Shown: positions 16,452-25,989, counted from the first letter of the stretch. The stretch: 64,000 nt of DNA from Lachnospiraceae bacterium (GCA_016294075.1 JAEDCQ010000003.1:62001-126000); one strand, 5' to 3'. The notes: generated from the sequence alone by a model not told the origin. Numbers and translations are program-made.

Positions 16452-17411
16452 CTACAAATCCAATCGATTCCGTATTTCTCCATTCACAAATGCTTCAATA
16501 TTTTTATATACCTCTTCCATGCATCTTGTTCTGGCTTCTACGCTTGCCCATGCCATATGCGGTGTAATAATCAGCTTATCACTGTCCTTAATTTGGGCTA
16601 ACGGATTTGTTTTCTCCATCGGCTCTTTTGACAATACATCCAGACCGGCTCCACCGATTAAGCCTTCCGTCAATGCTGTATACAAGTCATTTTCATTGAT
16701 AACCGGTCCTCTTGCCACATTAATAAGTATTGCTGTTTTCTTCATCTTACGAAAAGCATCCATGTTCATGATTTCTCTTGTTTTATCGGAAAGCGGACAG
16801 TGAAGCGACAAAATATCGGATTCTCTGCATAAAGTATCAAAATCCACCCGTTCATAGTCGGTTGTAGAATTACTGCCGGATGCCGAATAAAAAATTACCT
16901 TACAGCCAAAGGCTTCCGCCACTTTGGCAACACCTTTTCCGATATTCCCGAGACCGATAATACCCCATGTTTTTCCCTGTAATTCAAAATAGGTCTTCTC
17001 AAAATGAGAAAATCCCAGTTGATTGCTGTACGCGCCGGATTTTACATAGTCATCATAATAATTCAGCTTTTCCAAAACACTTAATGCGAGTGCAAAGGTG
17101 TGCTGTACGACAGCCGGAGTAGAATAATCCTTGATATTGCACGCTGCAATACCACGTTTTTTTGCATATTCCAAATCAATATTATCAAAACCGGTTGCTG
17201 TCACACATAACAGTTTTACGTTCGGTGCAGCCTGTAACATTTCTTCATTCATCTTAGTCTTATTAAAAATAACAACCTCCGCATCCTTAATAAGCCTTTT
17301 TGAAGTCTCCGCATCCGTTGTATTATGATGCTCAAATTCTCCCAGATTCGCAAAAAAATCTACATCAATATCAAATCCAATGCTGTTGCGGTCTAACATT
17401 ACAATTTTCAT
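16452..17411 (-). CDS. D-2-hydroxyacid dehydrogenase (hydroxypyruvate reductase/glycerate dehydrogenase-like)
   Basis: The 319-aa NAD(P)-dependent dehydrogenase has the dinucleotide fold '[20 protein letters not shown]' and the three catalytic residues in order: Arg in 'NVARGPVI', Glu in 'DVLSKEP' and His in 'TPHMAWAS'. Overall it is closest to the HprA/glycerate dehydrogenase branch, which reduces hydroxypyruvate, but related enzymes act on 2-keto acids of other kinds. The start at 17411 (MKIVMLDR) has AGAGG 9 nt upstream. A promoter lies 33-61 bp upstream. Confidence 0.88.
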   Translation of the reverse strand: MKIVMLDRNSIGFDIDVDFFANLGEFEHHNTTDAETSKRLIKDAEVVIFNKTKMNEEMLQAAPNVKLLCVTATGFDNIDLEYAKKRGIAACNIKDYSTPAVVQHTFALALSVLEKLNYYDDYVKSGAYSNQLGFSHFEKTYFELQGKTWGIIGLGNIGKGVAKVAEAFGCKVIFYSASGSNSTTDYERVDFDTLCRESDILSLHCPLSDKTREIMNMDAFRKMKKTAILINVARGPVINENDLYTALTEGLIGGAGLDVLSKEPMEKTNPLAQIKDSDKLIITPHMAWASVEARTRCMEEVYKNIEAFVNGEIRNRLDL

Positions 17412-17443
17412 ATCTTTAATCCTCTGTTTTTCATTTTTATATA

Positions 17444-17472
17444 AGTGTAACATTTACAAACCATTCTGACAA
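17444..17472 (-). promoter_or_regulatory. promoter of the hydroxyacid dehydrogenase-xth unit
   Basis: TTGTCA (17467-17472), a 17-bp spacer and TACACT (17444-17449) lie on the minus strand just after the pgi terminator, so the two transcripts are set back to back. Confidence 0.65.
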
Positions 17473-17506
17473 ATAAAAGAAACTGACGCAAAGTCACGCC
17501 AGTTTC
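17472..17506 (-). terminator. terminator of pgi
   Basis: On the minus strand the outer stem GAAACTG/CAGTTTC (17500-17506 and 17479-17485), with an imperfect inner stem, is followed by TTTTATT. It lies 18 bp after the pgi stop. Confidence 0.7.
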
Positions 17507-17523
17507 CGGATTGTTATATTAAA

Positions 17524-18873
17524 TTATAATCTCTTAAGTAATTCTTCTCTCTGCGCTTCATATCCCGGCTTTCCAAGCAAAGCAAACATGTTTTTCTTGT
17601 AGCTTTCAACGCCCGGCTGATTGAACGGATTAACACCTAATAAGTAACCGCTTACACCGCATGCAAATTCAAAGAAGTAGAATAACTGTCCTAAATAGAA
17701 TTCGTTCATTTCCGGTACATTTACCATAAAGTTAGGAACCTGACCGTCCGTATGTGCTAAGATTGTTCCGTTCATAGCGGATTTATTCACAAAATCTACT
17801 GTCTTTCCTGCAAGATAGTTAAGTCCGTCTAAGTCTACGGGTTCTTCTCCGATAATGATTTCTTCACGGGATTTTTCAACATTAATAACCGTCTCAAACA
17901 TATTTCTTGCGCCGTCCTGAATGAACTGACCCATAGAATGGAGGTCTGTTGTTAAATCAACGCTTGCCGGGAAAATACCCTTCTGGTCTTTTCCTTCGCT
18001 TTCGCCGTATAACTGCTTCCACCATTCAGAAATATAGTGAACCGCCGGCTCATAGTTACAAAGGATTTCAATTGCTTTTCCTTTTCTTAATAAAATGTTA
18101 CGAAGTGCTGCATACTGCAATGCATCGTTTTCTTCAAATGCATTATTAAGGGCCATTTCTCTTCCGCTTGCCGCACCTTCCATTAATTTATCAATATCTG
18201 CGCCGGATACTGCGATAGGAAGTAACCCTACTGCTGTAAGAACAGAGAAACGTCCGCCGATATCATCCGGAACAACAAATGTTTCGTATCCTTCTTCCGT
18301 AGCAAGTCCCTTTAAAGAACCCTTCTGTCTGTCTGTCGTCGCATAGATTCTCTTCGCTGCTTCTTCCTTACCGTATTTCTTTTCCATCATTTCCTTTAAT
18401 ACACGGAAAGCGATAGCCGGTTCTGTTGTAGTACCGGATTTGGAAATCATATTAATGGAGAAATCTCTGTCTCCGATTACATCTATTAAATTTTTAAGAT
18501 AAGTAGAACTGATGGAATTACCGACAAAGTAAATTTCCGGAGTCTTCCGAATTTCCTTGCTTACCATGTTGTAAAAACCGTGTCTTAAAAATTCGATGGC
18601 TGCTCTTGCTCCCAAGTAAGAACCGCCGATGCCGATTACAAGCAACACCTCGGAATCACTCTGAATCTTAGCAGCTGCCTTTTTAATTCTGGCAAACTCT
18701 TCCTTATCATATGCTACCGGCAAATCAATCCATCCCAAGAAATCATTACCCGCACCGGTCTTGGAAACCAATACTTCCTTTGCATCAAGTGCAAGCTTCT
18801 TCATCATATCAACTTCGTGTGCCTGAACAAAAGATGTCGCTTTGGAATAATCAAATGTAACTTTATTTCCCAT
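17524..18873 (-). CDS. pgi: glucose-6-phosphate isomerase
   Basis: The enzyme interconverts glucose 6-phosphate and fructose 6-phosphate in glycolysis and gluconeogenesis. The 449-aa length is that of the short Firmicute form. The family signatures are visible: '[17 protein letters not shown]', '[18 protein letters not shown]', the '[19 protein letters not shown]' block and '[15 protein letters not shown]' with the catalytic Glu; the late '[16 protein letters not shown]' stretch carries the catalytic Lys. A strong AAAGGAG site precedes the ATG. It is a single-gene unit with its own terminator. Confidence 0.96.
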   Translation of the reverse strand: MGNKVTFDYSKATSFVQAHEVDMMKKLALDAKEVLVSKTGAGNDFLGWIDLPVAYDKEEFARIKKAAAKIQSDSEVLLVIGIGGSYLGARAAIEFLRHGFYNMVSKEIRKTPEIYFVGNSISSTYLKNLIDVIGDRDFSINMISKSGTTTEPAIAFRVLKEMMEKKYGKEEAAKRIYATTDRQKGSLKGLATEEGYETFVVPDDIGGRFSVLTAVGLLPIAVSGADIDKLMEGAASGREMALNNAFEENDALQYAALRNILLRKGKAIEILCNYEPAVHYISEWWKQLYGESEGKDQKGIFPASVDLTTDLHSMGQFIQDGARNMFETVINVEKSREEIIIGEEPVDLDGLNYLAGKTVDFVNKSAMNGTILAHTDGQVPNFMVNVPEMNEFYLGQLFYFFEFACGVSGYLLGVNPFNQPGVESYKKNMFALLGKPGYEAQREELLKRL

Positions 18874-18948
18874 TTCTTATGCTCCTTTTTCGTAATACCG
18901 TTATCATTGCTTTAAGCAAACTCAGTTTAGCAAAGTATAGACCCCTTT

Positions 18949-19602
18949 TCAAGCCAAAAATTCCCGGAGAAGCTCTTCCAGTTCCGCTTTATCACTTTTA
19001 TTTCTTAAAACGGCATCATTATATTCCCGCTTTGATTCAAATTTAGCATTCTCTTTCGGTTCTTCCAATTTCCTTATGCTTTCTTCCAAGTCTTCTATTT
19101 TATTTCCCATATGGTTTTCCAGATAATCAACCAGATTAATTTTTAAAACCCTTTTTTTCTCTGTAATATCCACAAAACCGGATATGGCAAAATATAAATA
19201 TAAATCAAACATACTTATAATATAGAATGGGAGAATTTCTCCCATTGTATTTCCCTCAATAATCCCCTGACATGCACCAAGTCCGGCAGTAAATACAGAT
19301 AACAGAATCAGTTGCCCGGAAATATGCTTCCATGTCAGGACGGTAAACCTTCCCATTTTTATCTTATTTAGAAATTTCTCCACGAAAACCGGAACATTTA
19401 ATATGCCGTTATGCAGCCGATAACAATTTGAAAATTTCCGTTTACATTGGCATAATAACGTAACTTCCGTTACCGCCATATTCTCAGTCTCCGAAATCAA
19501 TACAGAGAAAAAATGACTGAGTAAAAGCTGTATAATTGTTCCTGAAAAGAATAAAACCAAAACAACACTCATAATTATTTTGTGTTGTAAAATAATATTC
19601 AT
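18949..19602 (-). CDS. hypothetical membrane protein with C-terminal coiled coil
   Basis: The 217-aa protein is not recognised. It has an N-terminal membrane segment (about 8-32), two more central segments (about 94-112 and 120-140) and a charged C-terminal tail (about 145-217) rich in Glu and Lys with heptad-like spacing ('EDLEESIRKLEEPKENAKFESKREYN'-type runs). The central stretch 'CQCKRKFSNCYRLHNGILNVPVFVEKF' resembles membrane-bound signalling-protein linkers but has no enzymatic motif. It has its own promoter and is followed by pgi on the same strand. Confidence 0.65.
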   Translation of the reverse strand: MNIILQHKIIMSVVLVLFFSGTIIQLLLSHFFSVLISETENMAVTEVTLLCQCKRKFSNCYRLHNGILNVPVFVEKFLNKIKMGRFTVLTWKHISGQLILLSVFTAGLGACQGIIEGNTMGEILPFYIISMFDLYLYFAISGFVDITEKKRVLKINLVDYLENHMGNKIEDLEESIRKLEEPKENAKFESKREYNDAVLRNKSDKAELEELLREFLA

Positions 19603-19631
19603 ATAAAGCCTCCTCGTTATTGTTTGTACAA

Positions 19632-19660
19632 AGTATACTGAATTCCTTTTTTTGAAACAA
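19632..19660 (-). promoter_or_regulatory. promoter of the hypothetical membrane protein gene
   Basis: TTGTTT (19655-19660), a 17-bp spacer and TATACT (19632-19637) on the minus strand lie about 30 bp before the start codon. Confidence 0.55.
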
Positions 19661-19742
19661 TATCTACCGTATGTTTATCCATCTTTATAAACTCTGCTTT
19701 TTTATCTTTTTTCATCAAAGTGTAGAAAGAAATTCTCTTTTC

Positions 19743-19751
19743 TGCTATAAT
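19743..19751 (+). promoter_or_regulatory. extended -10 promoter of the TSCPD-murG unit
   Basis: The plus strand reads TGCTATAAT, a perfect extended -10, about 78 bp before the TSCPD gene. No good -35 is visible. Confidence 0.5.
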
Positions 19752-19828
19752 TTGCCTAAAAAGAATGCGCCCATTAGGGAATACTTACACTTATAACATA
19801 CATAAAGTATTGGAAAGGACAATTCACT

Positions 19829-20074
19829 ATGAGATATCAGCCACACGGTATATGTGCTTCCGCAATAGATGTGGAAATGGATGGAAATATTATCCGCTCT
19901 GTTAAATTTACAGGCGGCTGCGACGGCAATCATAAAGGACTTTGTGCTTTAGTAGAAGGCATGCCCGCCGAGGAAGCCATTAAGCGTCTCCGCGGCATTA
20001 CATGCGGTCCGCGTAATACTTCCTGCCCGGATCAGCTTGCAGTATGCTTAGAACAACTTTTACCAAATGCATAA
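19829..20074 (+). CDS. TSCPD domain protein (TIGR03905 type)
   Basis: The 81-aa protein consists of one TSCPD domain, named for the final 'NTSCPDQLAVCLEQ' motif, with further conserved Cys in 'TGGCDGNHKGLCALVEG' and 'ITCGPRN'. The same domain is found at the C-terminus of class II ribonucleotide reductases, where the Cys pattern suggests metal or thiol chemistry. The stand-alone form is common in Clostridia and has no proven role. GGAAAGGA precedes the ATG. murG follows after 21 bp, so the two are probably co-transcribed. Confidence 0.85.
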   Translation: MRYQPHGICASAIDVEMDGNIIRSVKFTGGCDGNHKGLCALVEGMPAEEAIKRLRGITCGPRNTSCPDQLAVCLEQLLPNA

Positions 20075-20095
20075 TAATAACGAGGATTTCAATAT

Positions 20096-21160
20096 ATGAA
20101 AAGAATTGTTTTAACCGGTGGTGGAACAGCCGGACATGTTACTCCGAATATCGCTCTTCTTCCGGCACTTAGAGAAGCTGACTTTGATATTCACTATATC
20201 GGCTCCTTTGAAGGCATCGAAAGTCGCCTGATTCCAGATTTTGATGTTCCTTATTACGGAATTTCAACAGGTAAGTTCCGACGCTATTTTGACTTAAAGA
20301 ATTTTTCCGATCCGTTCCGCGTACTAAAAGGATATATGGATGCCCGCAAAATATTAAAGGAATTAAAACCGGATGTTCTCTTCAGTAAAGGAGGCTTCGT
20401 TTCGGTTCCTGTTGTCCGCGCTGCTGCCGATCTTCATATTCCGTGCATACTTCATGAATCGGACATGACTCCCGGACTTGCCAATAAACTCTGTATTCCT
20501 TTAGCTGATAAGATATGCTGTAATTTCCCCGAAACCTTGAAGAATCTTCCGGTGGAAAAAGCTATTCTGACAGGAACTCCTATTCGTGCCGAGCTTACGA
20601 AAGGCAATCGCATTGCTGCATTGGAAGCCTGCGGATTTACTGCCAACAAGCCTGTTATTATGGTTATCGGCGGTTCTCAGGGCTCTGCCAGCATTAATCA
20701 GGTAGTACGGGAAGCTCTTCCGCGCTTATTGGAAAATTTCCAGGTACTCCATTTATGCGGAAAAGACAAGGTAGACAATCTGATGCTTTCCATTCCGGGC
20801 TACAAGCAATTTGAATATGTCAAAACGGAACTGAAAGACTTCTTTGCTCTTGCGGATCTTGTTGTTTCCAGAGCCGGAGCAAATGCCATCTGCGAGTTAT
20901 TGGCGCTAAAAAAGCCTAACATTCTCATACCGCTTTCTCTTGGTTCACGCGGTGACCAGATATTAAATGCAGCATCCTTTGAAGAACAGGGTTTTTCTAT
21001 TGTCATTCGTGAAGAAGCATTGGACTGCTTCAGCCTTATTGATAAAATTGAAGAGCTATACCAAAATAAACAACGTTACATTGAAACCATGAATGAAAGC
21101 GGACAAATCAATGCTATTCCTAAAATTATGGAACTCATTAATGAAGCAGCAAACAGATAA
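20096..21160 (+). CDS. murG: UDP-GlcNAc:undecaprenyl-PP-MurNAc-pentapeptide GlcNAc transferase
   Basis: MurG makes lipid II from lipid I on the inner face of the membrane. The 354-aa GT28 protein has the glycine-rich acceptor loop 'TGGGTAGHVTPNIAL', the second loop 'SKGGFVSVPVVRAA', the middle 'VIGGSQGSASIN' and the UDP-GlcNAc site 'VSRAGANAICELLALKKPNILIPL'. It is not in a dcw cluster here but next to the TSCPD gene, which is a common clostridial layout. A paralogous role is possible if the genome has a second murG in its dcw cluster. Confidence 0.92.
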   Translation: MKRIVLTGGGTAGHVTPNIALLPALREADFDIHYIGSFEGIESRLIPDFDVPYYGISTGKFRRYFDLKNFSDPFRVLKGYMDARKILKELKPDVLFSKGGFVSVPVVRAAADLHIPCILHESDMTPGLANKLCIPLADKICCNFPETLKNLPVEKAILTGTPIRAELTKGNRIAALEACGFTANKPVIMVIGGSQGSASINQVVREALPRLLENFQVLHLCGKDKVDNLMLSIPGYKQFEYVKTELKDFFALADLVVSRAGANAICELLALKKPNILIPLSLGSRGDQILNAASFEEQGFSIVIREEALDCFSLIDKIEELYQNKQRYIETMNESGQINAIPKIMELINEAANR

Positions 21161-21201
21161 ACCTGCTTTGTCACTTATATTTTTCATACTGAAACAGAAA
21201 C

Positions 21202-21240
21202 ATCCCGAATGTGAGAAATCCTTTCACATTCGGGATATTT
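21202..21240. terminator. bidirectional terminator between murG and the HIT gene
   Basis: The long stem ATCCCGAATGTGA/TCACATTCGGGAT (15 bp with flanking A-T pairs, 21202-21236) with a short loop lies between the two convergent genes. T-rich stretches follow on both strands. Confidence 0.8.
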
Positions 21241-21295
21241 ATTGTAACAGGTTTATGATTTATATATTTTCTTTTTTAAATAAAGATTTTGAATT

Positions 21296-21706
21296 TTACT
21301 TTGTTAAAATATCTTTAATTTCTGCCAATTCTTCCGCAGAAGGATTTCCCGGTACCCAGTTAATATTCTGACCGTCCCCATTGTATCTGGGAATCAAATG
21401 GAGATGAAAATGAAACACTGTCTGTCCTGCTACCTCGTTATTATTCTGAACCAAATTAAACCCATCCGCATGAAGCTTTTCTGTCATCATAACCGCCATT
21501 TTTTTAGCAAGCTTCATCACGTCTGCTGCGGTTTCTTCCGGCAGTTCATATAAATTCTTATAGTGATTCTTCGGCAGAATTAAAGCATGTCCTTTTGTTG
21601 CCGGACTTAAATCTAAAATCACACGGAAATTCTCATCCTCATACACCGTATTGGTCGGAATATCCCCGTTTGCAAGCTTGCAAAAAATACAACTATCGTC
21701 TCTCAT
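21296..21706 (-). CDS. HIT family protein
   Basis: The 136-aa protein has the histidine triad 'VFHFHLHLIPRYNGD' (HxHxHxx) and the N-terminal 'CIFCKLANGDIP' typical of the Hint/HinT branch, which hydrolyses purine nucleoside phosphoramidates or AMP-lysyl adducts. The first of two near ATG codons leaves only 2 nt after AGGAGG, while the second (21704-21706, MRDDSC) has 7 nt, so I chose the second. It follows the flavodoxin-SCP2 gene by 15 bp. Confidence 0.92.
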   Translation of the reverse strand: MRDDSCIFCKLANGDIPTNTVYEDENFRVILDLSPATKGHALILPKNHYKNLYELPEETAADVMKLAKKMAVMMTEKLHADGFNLVQNNNEVAGQTVFHFHLHLIPRYNGDGQNINWVPGNPSAEELAEIKDILTK

Positions 21707-21721
21707 TTTCATTCCTCCTGA

Positions 21722-22717
21722 TTATTCTTTCATAAAAACAAACAATTCATCCAATGTGCGGAGAATCTTAAAATCACCTTTCATTTTCATTTCACCGCCC
21801 ATAAAAGCTCTTTGGAAAGTCATTCTTCCTGCCATAATCTCATTCATGGCATCTGCTGTAATCTGCGCTTCCACATCCGCCCGTTCAGAAAAGTCCGTAT
21901 GATAAATCAAATCCTTTCCGTTAATCTGTAATCCTATGGCCTGATTATTCCCTTCTACCGCAATCTTATAGACTGCTTTAAATCCCGGTATGGGCTGAAA
22001 GTTTTTCTCAAATTTATTCTGATAGCTGTCTGCTTCGTTGTCCGCCTGACTCATCATGCCGCGAAACATACTGGCAAGCTCCTGAATATCTTCTTTCTGT
22101 CTCTGCACATACCCGTCATCGGCCGCATATTGTGACAACTGCTCTGTTTCCTGTGGTGTCAGATCATTCGTCGGAGATAATGATACCTTCTGCTGGACAG
22201 CGCGATTACTTGCCGGAAGGCTTACAACCTTCTGTTTCATCGTGCGGTAAACATTCTCTGCCTTCCTTTCAATCAGCATGCGGTAATCATCACTCATCTC
22301 CAATTCATTAATATTGGCAATGTAACCGCATATTCCGCTGCACGGAAGACCGCCCAATATTTCCCATGCAACAGAAAGAGTCATTTTTCCTTCCCGCTCG
22401 CCATAGGTCGTTGACATTACAACCGGACACATATATATCTTTGCGATTTTCTCCTTATCACCATACAACCAGCAGGCGTCCAAAAATTGCTGCATATAGC
22501 CGCCGATTCCATACCATTCGACCGTAGCTGCCAAAATAATACCGTCTGCTTCTTTTAATGTCTGCGGAAGAGTTGTAATTGTATTTTTTAATTCGTTTAA
22601 CATAAACCGCTCCACTTTGACATTCAGTTCTTCCAAAACTTCCTGCATTTTATTAATAACATATAACGTAGGGTCATCCATCAACCCCCGTCCGCCATAA
22701 TAAATATTAACCTTCAT
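21722..22717 (-). CDS. flavodoxin-like protein fused to an SCP2 sterol-carrier domain
   Basis: The 331-aa protein starts with a flavodoxin/NAD(P)H-dependent FMN reductase-like domain (about 1-170: 'VNIYYGGRGL', 'ADGIILAATVEWYGIGGYMQQFLDACW') followed by a linker of about 50 residues and a C-terminal SCP2-like domain (about 225-331: 'IPGFKAVYKIAVEG', 'AEQITADAMNEIMAGRMTFQRAFMGGEMKMKGDF'-type residues). SCP2 domains bind lipids or acyl-CoA. The fusion suggests an FMN protein whose substrate is hydrophobic, but this is inference. It lies at the tail of the long Tad/FHA/rhomboid transcript, 32 bp after the rhomboid stop. Confidence 0.78.
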   Translation of the reverse strand: MKVNIYYGGRGLMDDPTLYVINKMQEVLEELNVKVERFMLNELKNTITTLPQTLKEADGIILAATVEWYGIGGYMQQFLDACWLYGDKEKIAKIYMCPVVMSTTYGEREGKMTLSVAWEILGGLPCSGICGYIANINELEMSDDYRMLIERKAENVYRTMKQKVVSLPASNRAVQQKVSLSPTNDLTPQETEQLSQYAADDGYVQRQKEDIQELASMFRGMMSQADNEADSYQNKFEKNFQPIPGFKAVYKIAVEGNNQAIGLQINGKDLIYHTDFSERADVEAQITADAMNEIMAGRMTFQRAFMGGEMKMKGDFKILRTLDELFVFMKE

Positions 22718-22749
22718 GCAATTTCCTCCTTGGGTAAAAACAACGGATA

Positions 22750-23784
22750 TTACGCTTCGCGCTTCATCCTTATGTTAGCAAGCATCAACAGCATTCCGCT
22801 GATTAATCCGCCTAAATGAGCTGCCACATTTATCTGTATTCCAGCAAAGCTGCTGTAGACACAATACACTACCATAAACAGCATCGCCGGCATGGATATT
22901 TTAATCCTCTCATCCTTTTGTATTACCAGGCAGAACAGCATTCCTATTAAACCGAATACCGCTCCGCTTGCCCCATATGAAACATACTCCATATTAGCAA
23001 TATATTCATAGAAGCAGGATGTAAGGTTTCCCAGAATTCCGGTCAGCATATAAATAATCAAAAAACGGATACGTCCCACCTTATTCTCTAGCATATCCCC
23101 CAGAAAATATAAAAGCAGCATGTTACTGAAGAAATGGTCCAGACTTCCGTGCAAAAACATCGCTGTTATAAGACGGTAAAAATCTCCGTCCAACAGATAA
23201 GAAAGACCGATACACCCCTCTCCGTAAAAGAACCGAGGATTAAAAATACAGCCAAAACACATTACCAGATTTATTGCTATTAAAGAAATGGTTATATAAG
23301 GGGCCTTTTTTAAATATGCAGAAACACTCTCTTTCCATCCGCCTTCTTTTTCTTCCTCCGGTAATACAAACTGTGATGGGTCCTCTTTATACTTTGTAAG
23401 AAAATCCTCTAACAAACCACGCATTCCGTAAAAATCAGGTTGCTTATCTTCTTCGATAATAAGCCTTGTAGTTTGGGTTTGTACCAGCCAGCTAAACGGG
23501 TCATCCTTTGTAAGTAGCTCACTCTTTTTTTCATTCTCCGTAAGAATCAGCGACAGGATGTGTGTCTCCGAAATGCCTCTTTCATGAAACATTGAGCGTA
23601 AAGAATCTTTTACTTCCTCATATTGTTCTCTGTCCAGATATAAATCATTTGTATAATCAATAATCTGAAGAATATTCGCCAAATTATTTTCAAATTTTAC
23701 AAGTACTGCCACTTCACTAAGCTTGGATGTCAGCTTAAAAAATCCTTTTGTCTGTAAATACTGTTCTAACATCTCTTTCATCAT
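22750..23784 (-). CDS. rhomboid family intramembrane serine protease
   Basis: The 344-aa protein has a soluble N-terminal domain (about 1-165) and a six- or seven-helix rhomboid core. Key residues are visible: 'HGSLDHFFSNMLLLYFLG' (oxyanion Asn), the nucleophile Ser in 'YGASGAVFGLIG', and the catalytic His in 'VAAHLGGLISGMLL'. It should cut membrane-anchored proteins within the bilayer. The start MMKEM has no clear ribosome site and lies 8 bp after the FHA gene stop, so it is likely coupled to it. Its place after the Tad pilus genes makes a pilin-processing or secretion role worth testing. Confidence 0.9.
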   Translation of the reverse strand: MMKEMLEQYLQTKGFFKLTSKLSEVAVLVKFENNLANILQIIDYTNDLYLDREQYEEVKDSLRSMFHERGISETHILSLILTENEKKSELLTKDDPFSWLVQTQTTRLIIEEDKQPDFYGMRGLLEDFLTKYKEDPSQFVLPEEEKEGGWKESVSAYLKKAPYITISLIAINLVMCFGCIFNPRFFYGEGCIGLSYLLDGDFYRLITAMFLHGSLDHFFSNMLLLYFLGDMLENKVGRIRFLIIYMLTGILGNLTSCFYEYIANMEYVSYGASGAVFGLIGMLFCLVIQKDERIKISMPAMLFMVVYCVYSSFAGIQINVAAHLGGLISGMLLMLANIRMKREA

Positions 23785-23792
23785 GAGAATTA

Positions 23793-25076
23793 TTATACAA
23801 CATTTACTACAATTTTACCAAACTGTATTTCATCATTTCGTTTAATAATAATCTCTTCTCCTGCCATAAGCGCTTTGCCGTTTACTTTTGTGCCGTTAGT
23901 AGAGTCCAAATCCTGCAGAATAATCCGTTTTCCCTGTTCTTTAAATCTTGCATGAAGACGGCTTACCGACTCATCTTCTATGCAAAGCTGTACACTGTCT
24001 TTCAATTTCCCTACCGTTACGGGAAAATCCGAAAGATAAAATTCTTTTGAAAAATGTTTTTCCTTCCATTTTAGACAATATACTGCTTCTTCATCAAAAT
24101 AAACGGTCTCGCTGTCTAAGATATCATCAAAATATTCCTCGACCGTTACGGGCTGTATAGGTTCCTCCGGGAAATTCATTTCCTGTGAGGATCGAAGAAA
24201 ATATAAATAACGGATAAGTAATGTTACGGCGATTCCTATCAGACTTATTCCCAAAATAAATATATATAACACGGAAAACCGTAACCCACGCATAAAAAAA
24301 CAAGAACCTGTTATTATAATTCCTATTACAAATAAGACTATTGCGGCAGGTAACATTACCCTATTACCCGTTTTCTTTATTTTCTCCGTTTCATGTGTAA
24401 TCAGTTTTTTATTATCGTACTCTGAAATTGCATCAAAGGTATTTGCATAAATTTTTTCATCATTCTTCTTATTTTCTATCCTTTTTTTCTCTGCCTGCAA
24501 TAGCAATTCTTCTCTTTCCATAAAGCTGATAAACGCTTCAAAAGAAAAGAATACCTCCTTTGACATTTTATAAAACTGATATGCCGTATTGACAGCATGC
24601 TCATCCTTATGATCCGTTTTATCTAACAAAAAATCCGCAAGCTCACGATATTTTCCAACCGAAACATTGTCTTGGTTATTTTGATATAAAAGCGCCGGAA
24701 AATACATACAATACAGCTCCTCCGTTTCCAAATCACGATATATATATTGTGGCTTTAAAAAAAAACCTTCATAGGGAAGAAGAAATTCATCTGCACTTTT
24801 CATTATACGGCTTATTCCGTATAAGAACTCCTGTAAATCCTGAAAGGTCATTTTTCGGTTCGCAAACTCCCTGTCCAATGACTTTTTAGAGGTAACATCA
24901 TAACTGCAATATACATTCTCTTCCTCTAAACGTATTTTACATGCCAAAAACCCCGGAATACGATTTTGCGTGATCATCCGCAGCGGATAGGATGTTTCTA
25001 TCTGCCTATCAGTCATTAAAAGCATATAGCTATGGTCAAATTCATTTTTTATTATTGCATTTTCTATATTTTCCAT
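23793..25076 (-). CDS. FHA domain membrane protein (DUF6382-type N-terminus)
   Basis: The 427-aa protein has an N-terminal domain of about 200 residues matching what I recall as DUF6382 ('FDHSYMLLM', 'LLPYEGFFLKPQYIYRDLE', 'YCMYFPA'), two membrane segments (about 245-300) and a C-terminal FHA domain (about 350-425) with the phosphothreonine-binding motifs 'SVSRLHARF' and 'DSTNGTKVNGK'. FHA domains read Ser/Thr kinase output, and this pairing with Tad genes recurs in Clostridia. The start at 25076 (MENIEN) has AGGAAG upstream. It follows the TadE-like gene within 17 bp. Confidence 0.85.
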   Translation of the reverse strand: MENIENAIIKNEFDHSYMLLMTDRQIETSYPLRMITQNRIPGFLACKIRLEEENVYCSYDVTSKKSLDREFANRKMTFQDLQEFLYGISRIMKSADEFLLPYEGFFLKPQYIYRDLETEELYCMYFPALLYQNNQDNVSVGKYRELADFLLDKTDHKDEHAVNTAYQFYKMSKEVFFSFEAFISFMEREELLLQAEKKRIENKKNDEKIYANTFDAISEYDNKKLITHETEKIKKTGNRVMLPAAIVLFVIGIIITGSCFFMRGLRFSVLYIFILGISLIGIAVTLLIRYLYFLRSSQEMNFPEEPIQPVTVEEYFDDILDSETVYFDEEAVYCLKWKEKHFSKEFYLSDFPVTVGKLKDSVQLCIEDESVSRLHARFKEQGKRIILQDLDSTNGTKVNGKALMAGEEIIIKRNDEIQFGKIVVNVV

Positions 25077-25092
25077 TTTTCTTCCTAACTTT

Positions 25093-25566
25093 CTATTCTG
25101 AAGCAATTCCTGTCAGGACAGATGCCTGACCTTTTGAATACCGATATCTCCTAATATAAGAAGACGGTTTTAGTCGGTATGCTTTTTGTGTGCTGCCAAT
25201 TTCCCAATATGCTGTATTGTCTTCACGCAGTTTGGAAAAAAGGATATTCATTTTGCCTTCTATTTTGGTTTCAATATCCGAAAATCCAATCCGTACCTGT
25301 GTCTCGCTGTTTTTTGTATATAAAAATCTTTTTTTGATTGCCTCATCCATATTTTTCTTTACAAATGCTTCTGTGTCTTTGCCACTCATATTCCATTCAT
25401 TGGACCCGCGCAGTGCTGCCAGATAAGCGCTTTGAACGGAAACACATTTGTCATAGCAGAAAAATCCCCAATACATTAGTATTACAATTATTGTTACGGC
25501 AGATGGTATAATAAATACTGCCTCAACTGTTAAGTATCCATCAAAATATTTTTTTCTTTTTTTCAT
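25093..25566 (-). CDS. TadE-like pseudopilin
   Basis: The 157-aa protein has a class III prepilin-like leader: a charged N-terminus (KKRKKYFDG), cleavage Gly, then 'YLTVEAVFIIPSAVTIIVIL' with Glu at +5 and one hydrophobic helix. The remainder (about 50-157) is the external domain. TadE/F pseudopilins are cut by the prepilin peptidase and are needed for Flp pilus assembly. It lies next to the second A24 peptidase gene (6-bp gap) within the Tad operon. Confidence 0.75.
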   Translation of the reverse strand: MKKRKKYFDGYLTVEAVFIIPSAVTIIVILMYWGFFCYDKCVSVQSAYLAALRGSNEWNMSGKDTEAFVKKNMDEAIKKRFLYTKNSETQVRIGFSDIETKIEGKMNILFSKLREDNTAYWEIGSTQKAYRLKPSSYIRRYRYSKGQASVLTGIASE

Positions 25567-25571
25567 TCTTT

Positions 25572-25988
25572 CTACCCAAATAAAACAATTCCCGATGCTA
25601 TAAATAAATACGGAACAAACGGTATCCTTCTGTTTTTTAAATCACATTCAAAAATCAGCAGTACGACAGAGGCAATGGCCGCCATAAAAAAAGAAATCAT
25701 AAGGATTTTCATCTCCGTTTCCAGGGAAAATCCTATCCCCAGCAGCAAAATCAACAAGGCATCCCCTAATCCTATTTGATGACTCTTCTTGGCTAAAATA
25801 AAAATGATTCCTCCCGGTATAGCAGCAGCTGCAATATCCACCACTTCTCTCTGCTTTCCGAATACTCCGACACCTGCATATATACTCATCAAAAGCAGGG
25901 CGGTATATAATAAAACAGCAGGTATTTTTTGTGTACGGATATCCCAAACCGTGCAGAAAAACAAAAATATTATAAATATATATTCCAT
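25572..25988 (-). CDS. second A24-type prepilin peptidase (TadV/CpaA-like), divergent active-site loop
   Basis: The 138-aa polytopic protein has the first catalytic Asp in 'VWDIRTQKIP' and the second in 'IGLGDALLILLLG'. In the A24 family the second motif is normally GxGDxK; here Lys is replaced by Leu. Both Asp residues are kept, so it may be active with altered behaviour. The start at 25988 (MEYIF) has GGGGAG upstream and the gene follows the Cys-rich TadE-like gene after 1 bp. The operon has another A24 peptidase at its head with a standard motif. Confidence 0.78.
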   Translation of the reverse strand: MEYIFIIFLFFCTVWDIRTQKIPAVLLYTALLLMSIYAGVGVFGKQREVVDIAAAAIPGGIIFILAKKSHQIGLGDALLILLLGIGFSLETEMKILMISFFMAAIASVVLLIFECDLKNRRIPFVPYLFIASGIVLFG

Positions 25989-25989
25989 A

